A stretch of DNA of 5,859 nt, taken from assembly GCA_020352595.1 (NCBI GenBank), contig CP070682.1, forward strand, positions 859,470 to 865,328, given 5' to 3'. The DNA comes from a bacterium (GTDB taxonomy: Bacteria > BMS3Abin14). How positions within the stretch are numbered: position 1 is the stretch's first letter; every line of letters begins with the position of its first letter. The translations under genes and the position numbers were made by a program. Shown here in pieces: positions 1-5,859 of the stretch. The notes beneath the pieces were generated by a model, which was given only the letters and a program-made list of their open reading frames with translations, ran no database searches and was not told where the DNA came from.

Positions 1-53
1 AGAAGTACGGCCAGAGGGGAGCCCGGGCCCGCTTCCAGTTCAGCAAGCGCTGA
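1..53 (+). CDS. rpsI: 30S ribosomal protein S9, C-terminal end (partial)
   Basis: Only the last 16 codons and the TGA stop (51-53) are present; the gene begins upstream of the window. In frame from position 3 the peptide reads KYGQRGARARFQFSKR. This is the very basic S9 tail ending in the near-universal FSKR, which reaches the ribosomal P site and contacts tRNA there. S9 is a small-subunit protein, usually encoded directly after rplM (L13), which would lie just outside the window. A strong intrinsic terminator 21 bp after the stop ends this ribosomal operon, so argC downstream is probably not simple read-through. The identification rests on a short but highly diagnostic tail. Confidence 0.93.
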   Translation, partial: KYGQRGARARFQFSKR

Positions 54-74
54 TCGGGAATTATTTTGAAGCAG

Positions 75-108
75 AAAAGGGAAGGGCATCGGCCCTTCCT
101 TTTTTTTT
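75..108 (+). terminator. Rho-independent terminator of the rpsI operon
   Basis: A perfect 8-bp GC-rich stem, GGAAGGGC (80-87) with GCCCTTCC (92-99), closes on the tetraloop ATCG. It is followed at once by nine T residues (100-108). A G-T pair and A-T pairs between the preceding A run (75-78) and the T tract extend the stem. It lies 21 bp downstream of the rpsI stop codon, the expected place for the end of the ribosomal protein transcript. The short A run on the left arm gives at most weak terminator activity in the reverse direction. Confidence 0.95.
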
Positions 109-318
109 GGATGCCGGACACCAGAAAGGATGGCGGGTCGGCTCTCGCCGGCACGGCGTCATCCGACGCAGGGTGAACACACCGGCTGCAAGGGCGTGGA
201 ACGGGTCCACCGGGCAGCGGAGGATCAAAGAAACCCTAGTCACGGGCAGGGTTTAAATGGTAACTTTGGCAGGGCCGTATCTCAGTGTCACGGCTTTCCG
301 GACACATCATTACGCAAC
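109..318 (+). other. Non-coding leader region upstream of argC
   Basis: This stretch of about 210 bp between the rpsI terminator and the argC ribosome binding site has no convincing gene. It contains several short inverted repeats: TGCCGG (112-117) with CCGGCA (148-153), GTGGA (196-200) with TCCAC (206-210), a 7-bp repeat at 231-254, and a hairpin of about 8 bp including G-U pairs at 271-297. I could not match it to a known riboswitch (c-di-GMP-I, glycine, cobalamin, TPP and SAM were considered by motif), to a tRNA, or to an ARG-box operator. A sigma-70 promoter for argC must lie here if the terminator is efficient, but no good -35/-10 pair stands out. An attenuator or structured leader is possible but unproven. 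Confidence 0.4.
231..254. repeat. Perfect 7-bp inverted repeat in argC leader
   Basis: AAACCCT (231-237) and AGGGTTT (248-254) are perfect reverse complements separated by 10 nt. The element sits about 80 bp upstream of the argC start codon. It could be a protein operator or an RNA hairpin. No T tract follows, so it is not an intrinsic terminator. It does not resemble the ArgR box. Confidence 0.45.
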
Positions 319-325
319 GGAGAGG
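319..325 (+). promoter_or_regulatory. Ribosome binding site of argC
   Basis: GGAGAGG lies 7 nt before the ATG at 333. It selects this start over the in-frame GTG at 285, which would add 16 residues not expected in the family, since the Rossmann strand begins right after the ATG (MVRVGIIGATGYTG). Confidence 0.85.
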
Positions 326-332
326 TTTCGTC

Positions 333-1376
333 ATGGTCAGGGTCGGGATCATTGGTGCGACGGGATATACGGGGATGGAACTGGCGAGGATCCTCCTCAG
401 ACATCCCGCAGTCAGGATCAACTACATGACCTCCCGCACCTGGGCCGGAAAGAGACTTGGAGAGGCCCTTCCCCATCTCGGCGCGGACCAGGACCTTTTG
501 CTGGACAAGTTCGATGCCGGGGAAGCCACCGAAAAAGCCGAGTTCTTCTTTGTATGCCTTCCCCACGGACAGTCCATGGATGCCGTGGGGTCCCTTTTCG
601 AGAGGGGCGCCAAGGTGGTGGACCTCTCTGCCGATTTCCGCCTGTCGGACCCTTCGGCTTATGAGTCGTGGTACGGCGAACACAGGAGAAAGGGGCTCCT
701 GCGTAAGGCTGTCTATGGTCTGCCGGAACTGAACCGGGAGCGGATCAGGAACTCCAGGCTCGTTGCCAACCCGGGCTGTTACCCTACGAGCGTCATCCTT
801 GGACTGGCGCCCCTCCTGGAAAAGGGCGTGATCAAAAGAAAAGGCATCATAGCGGACAGCAAATCGGGTGTGAGCGGCGCCGGAAGGGAGCCGAGACAGA
901 ACCTGCATTTTCCTGAGGTTGACGGGAACTTCTCGGCATACAACATCGCCGGAAAGCACAGACACACCGGGGAAATGGAGCAGGAGTTGAGCAGGCTCAC
1001 AGGGGAGGAGATCCACATCACCTTCTCGCCCCACCTGCTCCCGCTCAGCAGGGGGATCTTCTCGACCATCTACTGCCTGCACGAGGGCAAACTGGATGAG
1101 AGCACACTGGGCGGCCTCTATACAGGGCGTTACGCCGGGGAACCTTTCGTCAGGATCTCGGCCCCCGGAGCCCCGCTGCCGTCCCTCAAGGACGTCAGGG
1201 GCACCAACCTCTGCATCGTGGCACCGAGACTGGACGGGAGAACCGGCACGCTGGTGGTCATTTCCTGTCTGGACAACCTCGTAAAAGGCGCCGCAGGGCA
1301 GGCCGTGCAGAACATGAACCTCATGACCGGGCACCCTGAAACGGCGGGACTCACGGATTTGCCCCTGCTTCCCTGA
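333..1376 (+). CDS. argC: N-acetyl-gamma-glutamyl-phosphate reductase
   Basis: A complete 347-residue cytoplasmic enzyme of arginine biosynthesis. It reduces N-acetyl-glutamyl-5-phosphate to N-acetyl-glutamate semialdehyde with NADPH. The N-terminus carries the nucleotide-binding motif GIIGATGYTG (residues 5-14). The catalytic cysteine is Cys149 in NPGCYPT, the thioacyl-forming residue of the ASADH/ArgC superfamily. Other family landmarks are DSKSGVSGAGR (175-185), KHRHTGEMEQEL with the probable catalytic His211, SPHLLPLSRGI (232-242), and the C-terminal DNLVKGAAGQAVQNMN (314-329). The length and all key residues are normal for type-1 ArgC. It stands directly downstream of rpsI without other arg genes nearby, so it seems to be expressed alone. 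The downstream gap contains a separate promoter for the next gene. The stop is TGA at 1374-1376. Confidence 0.97.
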   Translation: MVRVGIIGATGYTGMELARILLRHPAVRINYMTSRTWAGKRLGEALPHLGADQDLLLDKFDAGEATEKAEFFFVCLPHGQSMDAVGSLFERGAKVVDLSADFRLSDPSAYESWYGEHRRKGLLRKAVYGLPELNRERIRNSRLVANPGCYPTSVILGLAPLLEKGVIKRKGIIADSKSGVSGAGREPRQNLHFPEVDGNFSAYNIAGKHRHTGEMEQELSRLTGEEIHITFSPHLLPLSRGIFSTIYCLHEGKLDESTLGGLYTGRYAGEPFVRISAPGAPLPSLKDVRGTNLCIVAPRLDGRTGTLVVISCLDNLVKGAAGQAVQNMNLMTGHPETAGLTDLPLLP

Positions 1377-1399
1377 GTTGCTGAAAAGGCTAAATATTC

Positions 1400-1431
1400 T
1401 AATAAGTTACGGATCATGGAAGCGCTTATTA
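1400..1431. repeat. 7-bp inverted repeat upstream of promoter
   Basis: TAATAAG (1400-1406) and CTTATTA (1425-1431) are perfect reverse complements with 18 nt between them. The element lies in an AT-rich patch between argC and the predicted promoter and ends 3 bp before its -35 box. That is the usual place for an activator site or UP-like element. No T tract follows it, so it is a poor argC terminator. Its arm length and position are seen directly; the regulatory role is inference. Confidence 0.4.
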
Positions 1432-1434
1432 ACC

Positions 1435-1464
1435 TTGACAGTGCCATACCCTCATGTTAATTAT
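1435..1464 (+). promoter_or_regulatory. Sigma-70-type promoter for the Ig/AMIN protein gene
   Basis: A perfect -35 hexamer TTGACA (1435-1440) is followed after 18 bp by AATTAT (1459-1464), a 4/6 match to the -10 consensus. The patch is clearly AT-richer than the surrounding coding DNA. Transcription would begin near 1471 and give a 5' leader of about 130 nt before the start codon at 1604. No other promoter is apparent before 3576, so this one may also serve the downstream receiver/coiled-coil gene. Confidence 0.55.
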
Positions 1465-1587
1465 GTAGGAATTTACAAGCCGCACTGGGCCGGCATTACA
1501 GGGAGGGTACCGCAATACAAGCGCGTTGTGCCTTGAGCGTCCTGGTCGAGGGAGGATGACCTCGGCAGGGATCCCCGTGAAGATGAG

Positions 1588-1595
1588 AAAAGGAG
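1588..1595 (+). promoter_or_regulatory. Ribosome binding site deciding the start at 1604
   Basis: AAAAGGAG ends 8 nt before the ATG at 1604. Earlier in-frame candidates (TTG 1526, ATG 1556, ATG 1583) are less good: at 1556 the GGAGG directly abuts the codon, and none places the signal peptide at the N-terminus. The 1604 start puts MSSRR and the hydrophobic core immediately at the front, as expected for an exported protein. Confidence 0.8.
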
Positions 1596-1603
1596 TGTGC
1601 CGG

Positions 1604-3493
1604 ATGTCCTCAAGACGTTCGCTATGTCTTGCATTAATCGTCATTGGGTCCCTTGTTCTCCCCCTTGCCCGGAACGCGCCGGCCATCACCGTCAAGCCCG
1701 CTTCCTTTGACCATGTTGAGGCCAGCATCCCCCAGGAGGTCATGGCCGGTGTGGAATTCGAGGTGGTGGTGACCTTCGTGGACCGCTTCGGCAACCCCAT
1801 GCCCGAGGGGTGGAGGCCGCCGAACTCCTTCGGGCTGTCCGCGTCCCAGCCTGCGAGCATCCTTCCTCCCCTGCTGACTCCCAAAAACTACATGCCCGGA
1901 TTCCGCTTTCGCGTCTCGACAGAGAAGGTGGGCCGACTCGACCTCACGCTGAGCGATGAAAAGGGAAAAACGGTAGAGAAGTGGCAGCTGGCCATCAACT
2001 CGGGTCGTCCGGAAGGCCTTAGCGTCACAATGGACGGGGAGGCCGAAGTGGGGCAGACGACCTTCGTGAGGATCCGGGCGGTTGACCGGCATGGCAATCC
2101 CGTCAGCGGATACGAACCCGAAAGGGGAGCCTTCACCCTCGAAGGAGCGCCGCTGGAGGAGAAAGGCGACATCAGGACGGTGGACCGGGGAACCTTCGAA
2201 CTGCCCATCTCCTTCAGGTCAAGCGGTCAGTTCACCGTCACGGTCAGGGACAGGCGGGGTGGTCTCAATGGCGTCTCCGGGACGGTGAAGGTATCTCCCG
2301 CGCCCCTGGCCTCCTTCGATGTTGCCGCAACGCCCGGAGCCCCGGCAGGGGAGCCGGTTCTTTTGAACATACGGGCTGTGGACAGGTTCGGCAATACCGT
2401 GACGGACTACGCGAGCCGCTACAAAGGGGTGCGACTCTTCTCGGGGACCGCGGACATCGTCCCGGACCTTGCACCCCCATCCTCCTTCAGTGAAGGTGTC
2501 GCGCAGATGAGGGTCACCGCTACCACGGCCGGGAAACACGTTGTCCAGGTGTCCGAGATCCAGAGCAACCTGTCATCGCGCTTTGAACTCAGCATTGCGG
2601 CCGGCCCTGTGGCGAGGATACAGGTGACGGCACCCGATTCGGCAGTGGCCGGGGAGCCTTTCCCCATCGCCATCGTCGCCATGGATGATTACGGAAACAG
2701 GGTCTCGTCCCTTCCACAGGGGGCAGTGGTCCTTCTCGAGAGCACGGGAAGCGGGCGTCTGGATCCGGACAGGGTGGCGGCTTCATCCTTCACCAACGGT
2801 GCTGCCAGGATCATGGTCACGTACCAGAAGGCAGAGGCCTTCGACATCCAGGCAAGACTCGCCGGCAGAGAACAGGCAGCCGGGCCGGCTCCGGTCCCCA
2901 AGGACGACGAGAAGACTGAAGCGGCAAGAAAGGCTGCCGAGAGGGCACGGGAAGAAGCCATGAGGGCCAGGCGCGAAGCCAGGCTCAGGGACACGAAGGT
3001 TTCGGAAAGACCCGCGACGCCCGCACCGCGAAAACCTCCCGCACCGGTTCCGGCTCCTGAGCCGGCCAGGCCGTCTCCCGTCCAGGCTGCGCCGGCACCC
3101 CGCAAGGCCCCGTCACCTCCCAAGGAGGCCGAGAAAGAACCAGTCCGGGAAGCTGCCAGAAAGCCCCTTCGTCCGGGGGTCATCGACAGGGTCGGCGTCA
3201 GGGAATCGGTAAACAGCGCCGTCGTTACCTTCTCCACCAACGGCATCACCGATTACACCGTGACCACCAACGCCAAGTTGTCCAGAAAGTGGATCGACAT
3301 CGAGTTCCCCAACGTCCAGCCGGACCTGCCGGAGCGTATCGAGGGAGGTGAAAAGATCGTCGGAGAGGTTTACGTCGAGAAGCCTCGAACCGGAAAGGGC
3401 GTGAGGGTCTCGGTGGAGATACTGCCCGTGCGGATCGGATACGACGTCTACCAGGAAGGTGATTCCCTCATTCTCAAGGTCACAAAACAGTAG
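1604..3493 (+). CDS. Exported protein with four Ig-like repeats and C-terminal AMIN domain
   Basis: A 629-residue protein of unknown exact function. Residues 1-27 form a Sec signal peptide: basic MSSRR, hydrophobic core LCLALIVIGSLVLPLA, then NAPA as a type-I cleavage site. No lipobox is seen, so a free periplasmic or surface protein is expected. Residues about 35-427 hold four Ig-like units, each marked by a D-x-x/Y-GN-x-V/M motif at D60, D161, D260 and D361, about 100 residues apart, resembling Big-1/invasin-type bacterial Ig domains. Residues 433-466 are a highly charged Ala/Arg/Glu/Lys helix, and 467-525 a Pro/Ala-rich flexible linker. Residues 526-629 resemble an AMIN domain (strand pattern VIDRVGVRE, AVVTFSTNG, WIDIEFPN, VRVSVEILP, SLILKVTKQ), the envelope-targeting module of AmiC and the PilQ secretins. 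No enzymatic or secretin domain is present. It probably shares a transcript with the gene at 3576. Signal peptide and repeats are clear; the AMIN call is good but made by eye. Confidence 0.85.
   Translation: MSSRRSLCLALIVIGSLVLPLARNAPAITVKPASFDHVEASIPQEVMAGVEFEVVVTFVDRFGNPMPEGWRPPNSFGLSASQPASILPPLLTPKNYMPGFRFRVSTEKVGRLDLTLSDEKGKTVEKWQLAINSGRPEGLSVTMDGEAEVGQTTFVRIRAVDRHGNPVSGYEPERGAFTLEGAPLEEKGDIRTVDRGTFELPISFRSSGQFTVTVRDRRGGLNGVSGTVKVSPAPLASFDVAATPGAPAGEPVLLNIRAVDRFGNTVTDYASRYKGVRLFSGTADIVPDLAPPSSFSEGVAQMRVTATTAGKHVVQVSEIQSNLSSRFELSIAAGPVARIQVTAPDSAVAGEPFPIAIVAMDDYGNRVSSLPQGAVVLLESTGSGRLDPDRVAASSFTNGAARIMVTYQKAEAFDIQARLAGREQAAGPAPVPKDDEKTEAARKAAERAREEAMRARREARLRDTKVSERPATPAPRKPPAPVPAPEPARPSPVQAAPAPRKAPSPPKEAEKEPVREAARKPLRPGVIDRVGVRESVNSAVVTFSTNGITDYTVTTNAKLSRKWIDIEFPNVQPDLPERIEGGEKIVGEVYVEKPRTGKGVRVSVEILPVRIGYDVYQEGDSLILKVTKQ
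1706..2884 (+). repeat. Four tandem ~100-residue Ig-like units (protein-level repeat)
   Basis: Within the exported protein, units of about 100 residues recur with the motifs VDRFGNPM, VDRHGNPV, VDRFGNTV and MDDYGNRV. The spacing of the conserved Asp is 101, 99 and 101 residues. Each motif is preceded by a hydrophobic strand (VVVTF, FVRIRA, LLNIRA, IAIVA), and units 2-4 by a turn such as AEVGQTT, APAGEPV or AVAGEPF. The units have diverged strongly outside these positions, so this is an old domain duplication and not a recent DNA repeat. The boundaries are approximate. Confidence 0.8.
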
Positions 3494-3575
3494 AGCAAAG
3501 GTGTCGTTAACCTCGGGAAGCTTTTCGGACTGGGGATTGAAGTGGGACGGAGTTGACCGCGGAACCGGGATCACG
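3494..3575 (+). other. Short intergenic gap, no terminator seen
   Basis: The 82 bp between the exported-protein gene and the receiver/coiled-coil gene show neither a hairpin with a T tract nor a clear promoter. Co-transcription of the two genes is therefore the simplest reading. The ATG at 3576 has only a weak upstream Shine-Dalgarno element (GGGA at 3567-3570, 5 nt spacing). Confidence 0.5.
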
Positions 3576-5859
3576 ATGACGAACCTCAAATTCCTCGTTA
3601 TCGAGGACGACCTTTTCTATCAGAACTACGTCAACGACCTTCTGGCCGAGTCCGGAATCGATATCGTCAACGCAGCCGACGGCGAAACCGGTCTGCAGCT
3701 TGCCCTTTCAGAGAAGCCGGACCTTATCATCACGGACATAGAGATCCCCAGGATCCAGGGTTTCGTCCTGCTCAAGAACCTCAGGGATCGTCCCGGAACC
3801 AAGGACATACCCGTCATCATGATGTCAGGCAAGGTCGAAAAAGACATGCTCGACAGACACGCCAAGCTCAGGGTGCGAGCCGACGGATACCTCCTCAAAC
3901 CCTTCAGCGGCCAGGATCTTCTGAACAAAATAAACGAGGTACTCGGTCCGGAAAGCGGATTCGCGTATAAGGAAGAGCCGTCTCAGGCGTTCCCTGTGGA
4001 AAACGGACCCGGGACCGAGGAGCAGGTCCAGGTATTTGAAGGGACCGATGAAAAGATCCCCGGCCAGCCTGCGAAGGATCGGACTCTCAATGCCCTTATC
4101 GTGGACGACTCCCAGTACATCTGTGATATCGCGAGGGATTTTCTCCAGGAGATGGGTTTTAACGTAATCATCGCAAAGGACGGCGAAGAGGGTCTGGAAG
4201 TCGCCCTCGATGTCGTTCCGGATCTGGTGCTCCTGGACGTCCAGATGCCTAAAATGAACGGTTTCGTGGTGTGCGAGAAGCTCCGCAAGGAAGACTCGAC
4301 CGGCAACGTACCCATCATCCTCATGTCGGCTGTCGTTGACGATGAGTCCTTCCAGCGCCACTCCAAGCTTCGATACCGCGCGGACGCATACCTGCAGAAA
4401 CCCTTCATGAAATCGGAACTGCAGGACCTGGCGAGGCAGTTCACCTCCATCAGGGGACCCAAACCGAGCGACGTCGAGAGCAAGACGGGTTTTCTGGTCC
4501 CGTCAGAAGAGGAGCTGCGCCGGGCGGAAGGGACGGACAAAAAGGCTGGCCCCGCGAGAGTGGATGCGAAAGTGGCCGAGGAACTGAAGAAAGCCAAAGC
4601 CGCCCTGGAGACCCTCAGGTCCAGGGAATCCAGCCTGACGGGCCAGCTGGAAGCCATGAAGAACGAGCGGGACCGGATGGAGGAGGAAGTCTACAGGATC
4701 ACCTCGCAGGCCGAGAACACCGAGAAGCAGCTCTCTGACAAGCTGACCCTCGCAACCCAGAGGCTCGATGAGATGAGGGCTTCCCTGCAGCGCGCCCAGG
4801 AGGAAGAAGGAGAGGCCGCGCAGGGAGAGGCAGCCGCCGGGGCGGATGATGTCATCAGCGGTCTCAGGGAGCAGTTGAGTGAGGCGGCAGCGGAAAATGA
4901 AGCTCTCAGGGGGGAGTTGGAGGGCGTGCGGTCCGAGCTCCAGTCCCTCTCTATGGAGAAGGAAGAACAGGCGCCGGATGAGGAGCTGCAGGCCAGGACG
5001 AAGGAAGCCCTGGAATCCGCCGAGACGCTCAGGTCCGAGAACGCATCCCTGAAGGCCGAAATTGATGAACTGAAGGCTTCCAAAGCCGGGGAGGGGGACG
5101 CAGAGGACTCCGCCGCGGCACTGCAGGAAAAGATCAGGTTTCTGGAAGAGGGAAAGGCGGGGCTGACCCGGGACCTTAAAGCCGCCGTTGCAGCCAAGAA
5201 CGAGATCGAGGACCAGGTAAAGACCATCCTCAAGAGGAGGGAAGGGGAACCGGACGCTGAAGAGCTCAAAGGGGAGCTGGCCCAGGTCAGGGATCAGGTG
5301 AAGGAGCTCACCAACCGAGCCGCCGAAGCCGAATCCCGGACAAAATGGCTCGCCGATGTGCAGTCTCAGCTTGAGAAGGCCCAGGAGGAAAACAGGGAGC
5401 TGCGACAACGGCTCCAGGATGTGGACGATTCCACCGAGGCGGAAGTGACCACCATGCGCGACAAACTGGCGGCCGCCCAGGCCATGGCCGAGTCCCTTCA
5501 GGAGGGGAAGGACCAGATCTCATCCCTGCTGGAGGAGCGGTCGAGCCTTGTGGAGGAACTCCAGACCGAGTTGAACAGGAGCCGGAAGCTGGCAGCCTCC
5601 GAGACGGAAGCCAGGATGGAGTTGGAGGGGAAGCTCAAATCCCTCCGGGAGGAGAAGAAGGTGCTGGCCTCGAGGCTTGAGGAGGCGCACAGGGAACTGG
5701 ATGAAGCCCCGGTCGGGAAGGCCTCGGAAAGCGGCCTCGAGGAAAGGCTGGAGGAGGAGGGAAGGCTGCGCGCCAAGGCAGAGAGCGAGGCCGTCAAGCT
5801 CAGGAGGGACCTGGAAAAGGTCACACTGGAAAAGGACAGGCTCGAGGAGCTGGGAAGGA
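3576..5859 (+). CDS. Tandem receiver-domain protein with long coiled coil, FrzS/AglZ-like (3' end outside window)
   Basis: An open frame of 761 codons from ATG 3576 runs uninterrupted off the window. The start is set by the receiver fold beginning at once (MTNLKFLVIEDD); a TTG at 3537 is a weaker alternative. Receiver 1 (about 4-123) has acidic pair E10/D11, phospho-acceptor D54, S84 and K108 in KPF. Receiver 2 (about 171-290) has D177/D178, D221, S251 and K275. Both therefore look phosphorylatable by a histidine kinase. A linker rich in Glu, Pro and Gly (124-170) joins them. From about 325 to the end the sequence is Glu/Lys/Arg/Ala/Leu-rich with heptad character. Gly/Pro-containing breaks near 412-425, 465-470, 502-512, 555-563 and 709-720 split it into coiled-coil segments. 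No HTH, GGDEF, HD or kinase domain is seen. The layout recalls Myxococcus FrzS and AglZ, which have one atypical receiver plus a coiled coil and act in cell motility. It is cytoplasmic by composition. Function beyond signalling scaffold is inferred. Confidence 0.88.
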   Translation, partial: MTNLKFLVIEDDLFYQNYVNDLLAESGIDIVNAADGETGLQLALSEKPDLIITDIEIPRIQGFVLLKNLRDRPGTKDIPVIMMSGKVEKDMLDRHAKLRVRADGYLLKPFSGQDLLNKINEVLGPESGFAYKEEPSQAFPVENGPGTEEQVQVFEGTDEKIPGQPAKDRTLNALIVDDSQYICDIARDFLQEMGFNVIIAKDGEEGLEVALDVVPDLVLLDVQMPKMNGFVVCEKLRKEDSTGNVPIILMSAVVDDESFQRHSKLRYRADAYLQKPFMKSELQDLARQFTSIRGPKPSDVESKTGFLVPSEEELRRAEGTDKKAGPARVDAKVAEELKKAKAALETLRSRESSLTGQLEAMKNERDRMEEEVYRITSQAENTEKQLSDKLTLATQRLDEMRASLQRAQEEEGEAAQGEAAAGADDVISGLREQLSEAAAENEALRGELEGVRSELQSLSMEKEEQAPDEELQARTKEALESAETLRSENASLKAEIDELKASKAGEGDAEDSAAALQEKIRFLEEGKAGLTRDLKAAVAAKNEIEDQVKTILKRREGEPDAEELKGELAQVRDQVKELTNRAAEAESRTKWLADVQSQLEKAQEENRELRQRLQDVDDSTEAEVTTMRDKLAAAQAMAESLQEGKDQISSLLEERSSLVEELQTELNRSRKLAASETEARMELEGKLKSLREEKKVLASRLEEAHRELDEAPVGKASESGLEERLEEEGRLRAKAESEAVKLRRDLEKVTLEKDRLEELGR

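Noticed and set aside
266..283. TTGGCA followed by GC-rich sequence as a sigma-54 or sigma-70 promoter for argC
   Set aside because: No TTGC-type -12 element follows at the correct distance, and no acceptable -10 hexamer lies 16-18 bp downstream.
288..1334. A 348-codon open frame on the minus strand almost fully antisense to argC
   Set aside because: argC is unmistakable on the + strand with all catalytic motifs. The reverse frame has no recognisable domain and is explained by GC-rich third positions suppressing stop codons.
1441..1603. A c-di-GMP-I riboswitch in the leader of the Ig/AMIN gene, suggested by GGGAGGGTACCG near 1500
   Set aside because: The conserved GGACGCAAAGCC-type core and the receptor helix pattern are absent; the resemblance is limited to a few bases.
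1526..1603. N-terminal extension of the exported protein from TTG 1526, ATG 1556 or ATG 1583
   Set aside because: These starts lack a well-spaced Shine-Dalgarno and would bury the signal peptide; ATG 1604 has AAGGAG 8 nt upstream.
4503..5408. A 301-codon minus-strand open frame, and other long minus frames, opposite the coiled-coil region
   Set aside because: They are Leu/Gly/Ser/Phe-rich mirror images of Glu/Lys/Leu codons in the + strand coiled coil, with no domain of their own. The + strand frame is continuous with two receiver domains.

Overview
The window comes from a GC-rich bacterial chromosome. G or C is favoured at third codon positions and AGG is a common arginine codon. The order rpsI-argC, followed by a secreted AMIN-domain protein and a receiver/coiled-coil protein, suggests a deltaproteobacterial-type organism (Desulfobacterota, Desulfuromonadota or Myxococcota sense). 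That placement is inference from gene order and protein architecture. No mobile element, CRISPR array, tRNA or rRNA was seen. All genes lie on the + strand.

Layout. Positions 1-53 hold the last codons of rpsI (ribosomal protein S9), closed by a strong intrinsic terminator at 75-108. A leader of about 210 nt with small inverted repeats then precedes argC (333-1376), which encodes a complete arginine-biosynthesis N-acetyl-gamma-glutamyl-phosphate reductase. After argC, an AT-rich gap holds an inverted repeat and a sigma-70-like promoter (TTGACA, 18 bp, AATTAT). These precede a 629-residue exported protein (1604-3493) made of a signal peptide, four Ig-like repeats of about 100 residues, a charged helix, a Pro/Ala-rich linker and a C-terminal AMIN domain. 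After 82 bp with no visible terminator comes a large gene (3576 to beyond the window end). It encodes two complete response-regulator receiver domains followed by at least 430 residues of coiled coil, with no DNA-binding or enzymatic output domain in the visible part.

How the genes may work together. rpsI and argC are housekeeping genes. The last two genes look like a separate transcription unit. One product should be periplasmic and able to bind the envelope through its AMIN domain. The other is a cytoplasmic, phosphorylation-competent scaffold resembling the FrzS/AglZ class of motility and polarity proteins. A role in an envelope machine such as type IV pili, gliding or polarity control is a reasonable hypothesis. 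The sequence alone does not prove it. This pair is the part of the window most worth following up.
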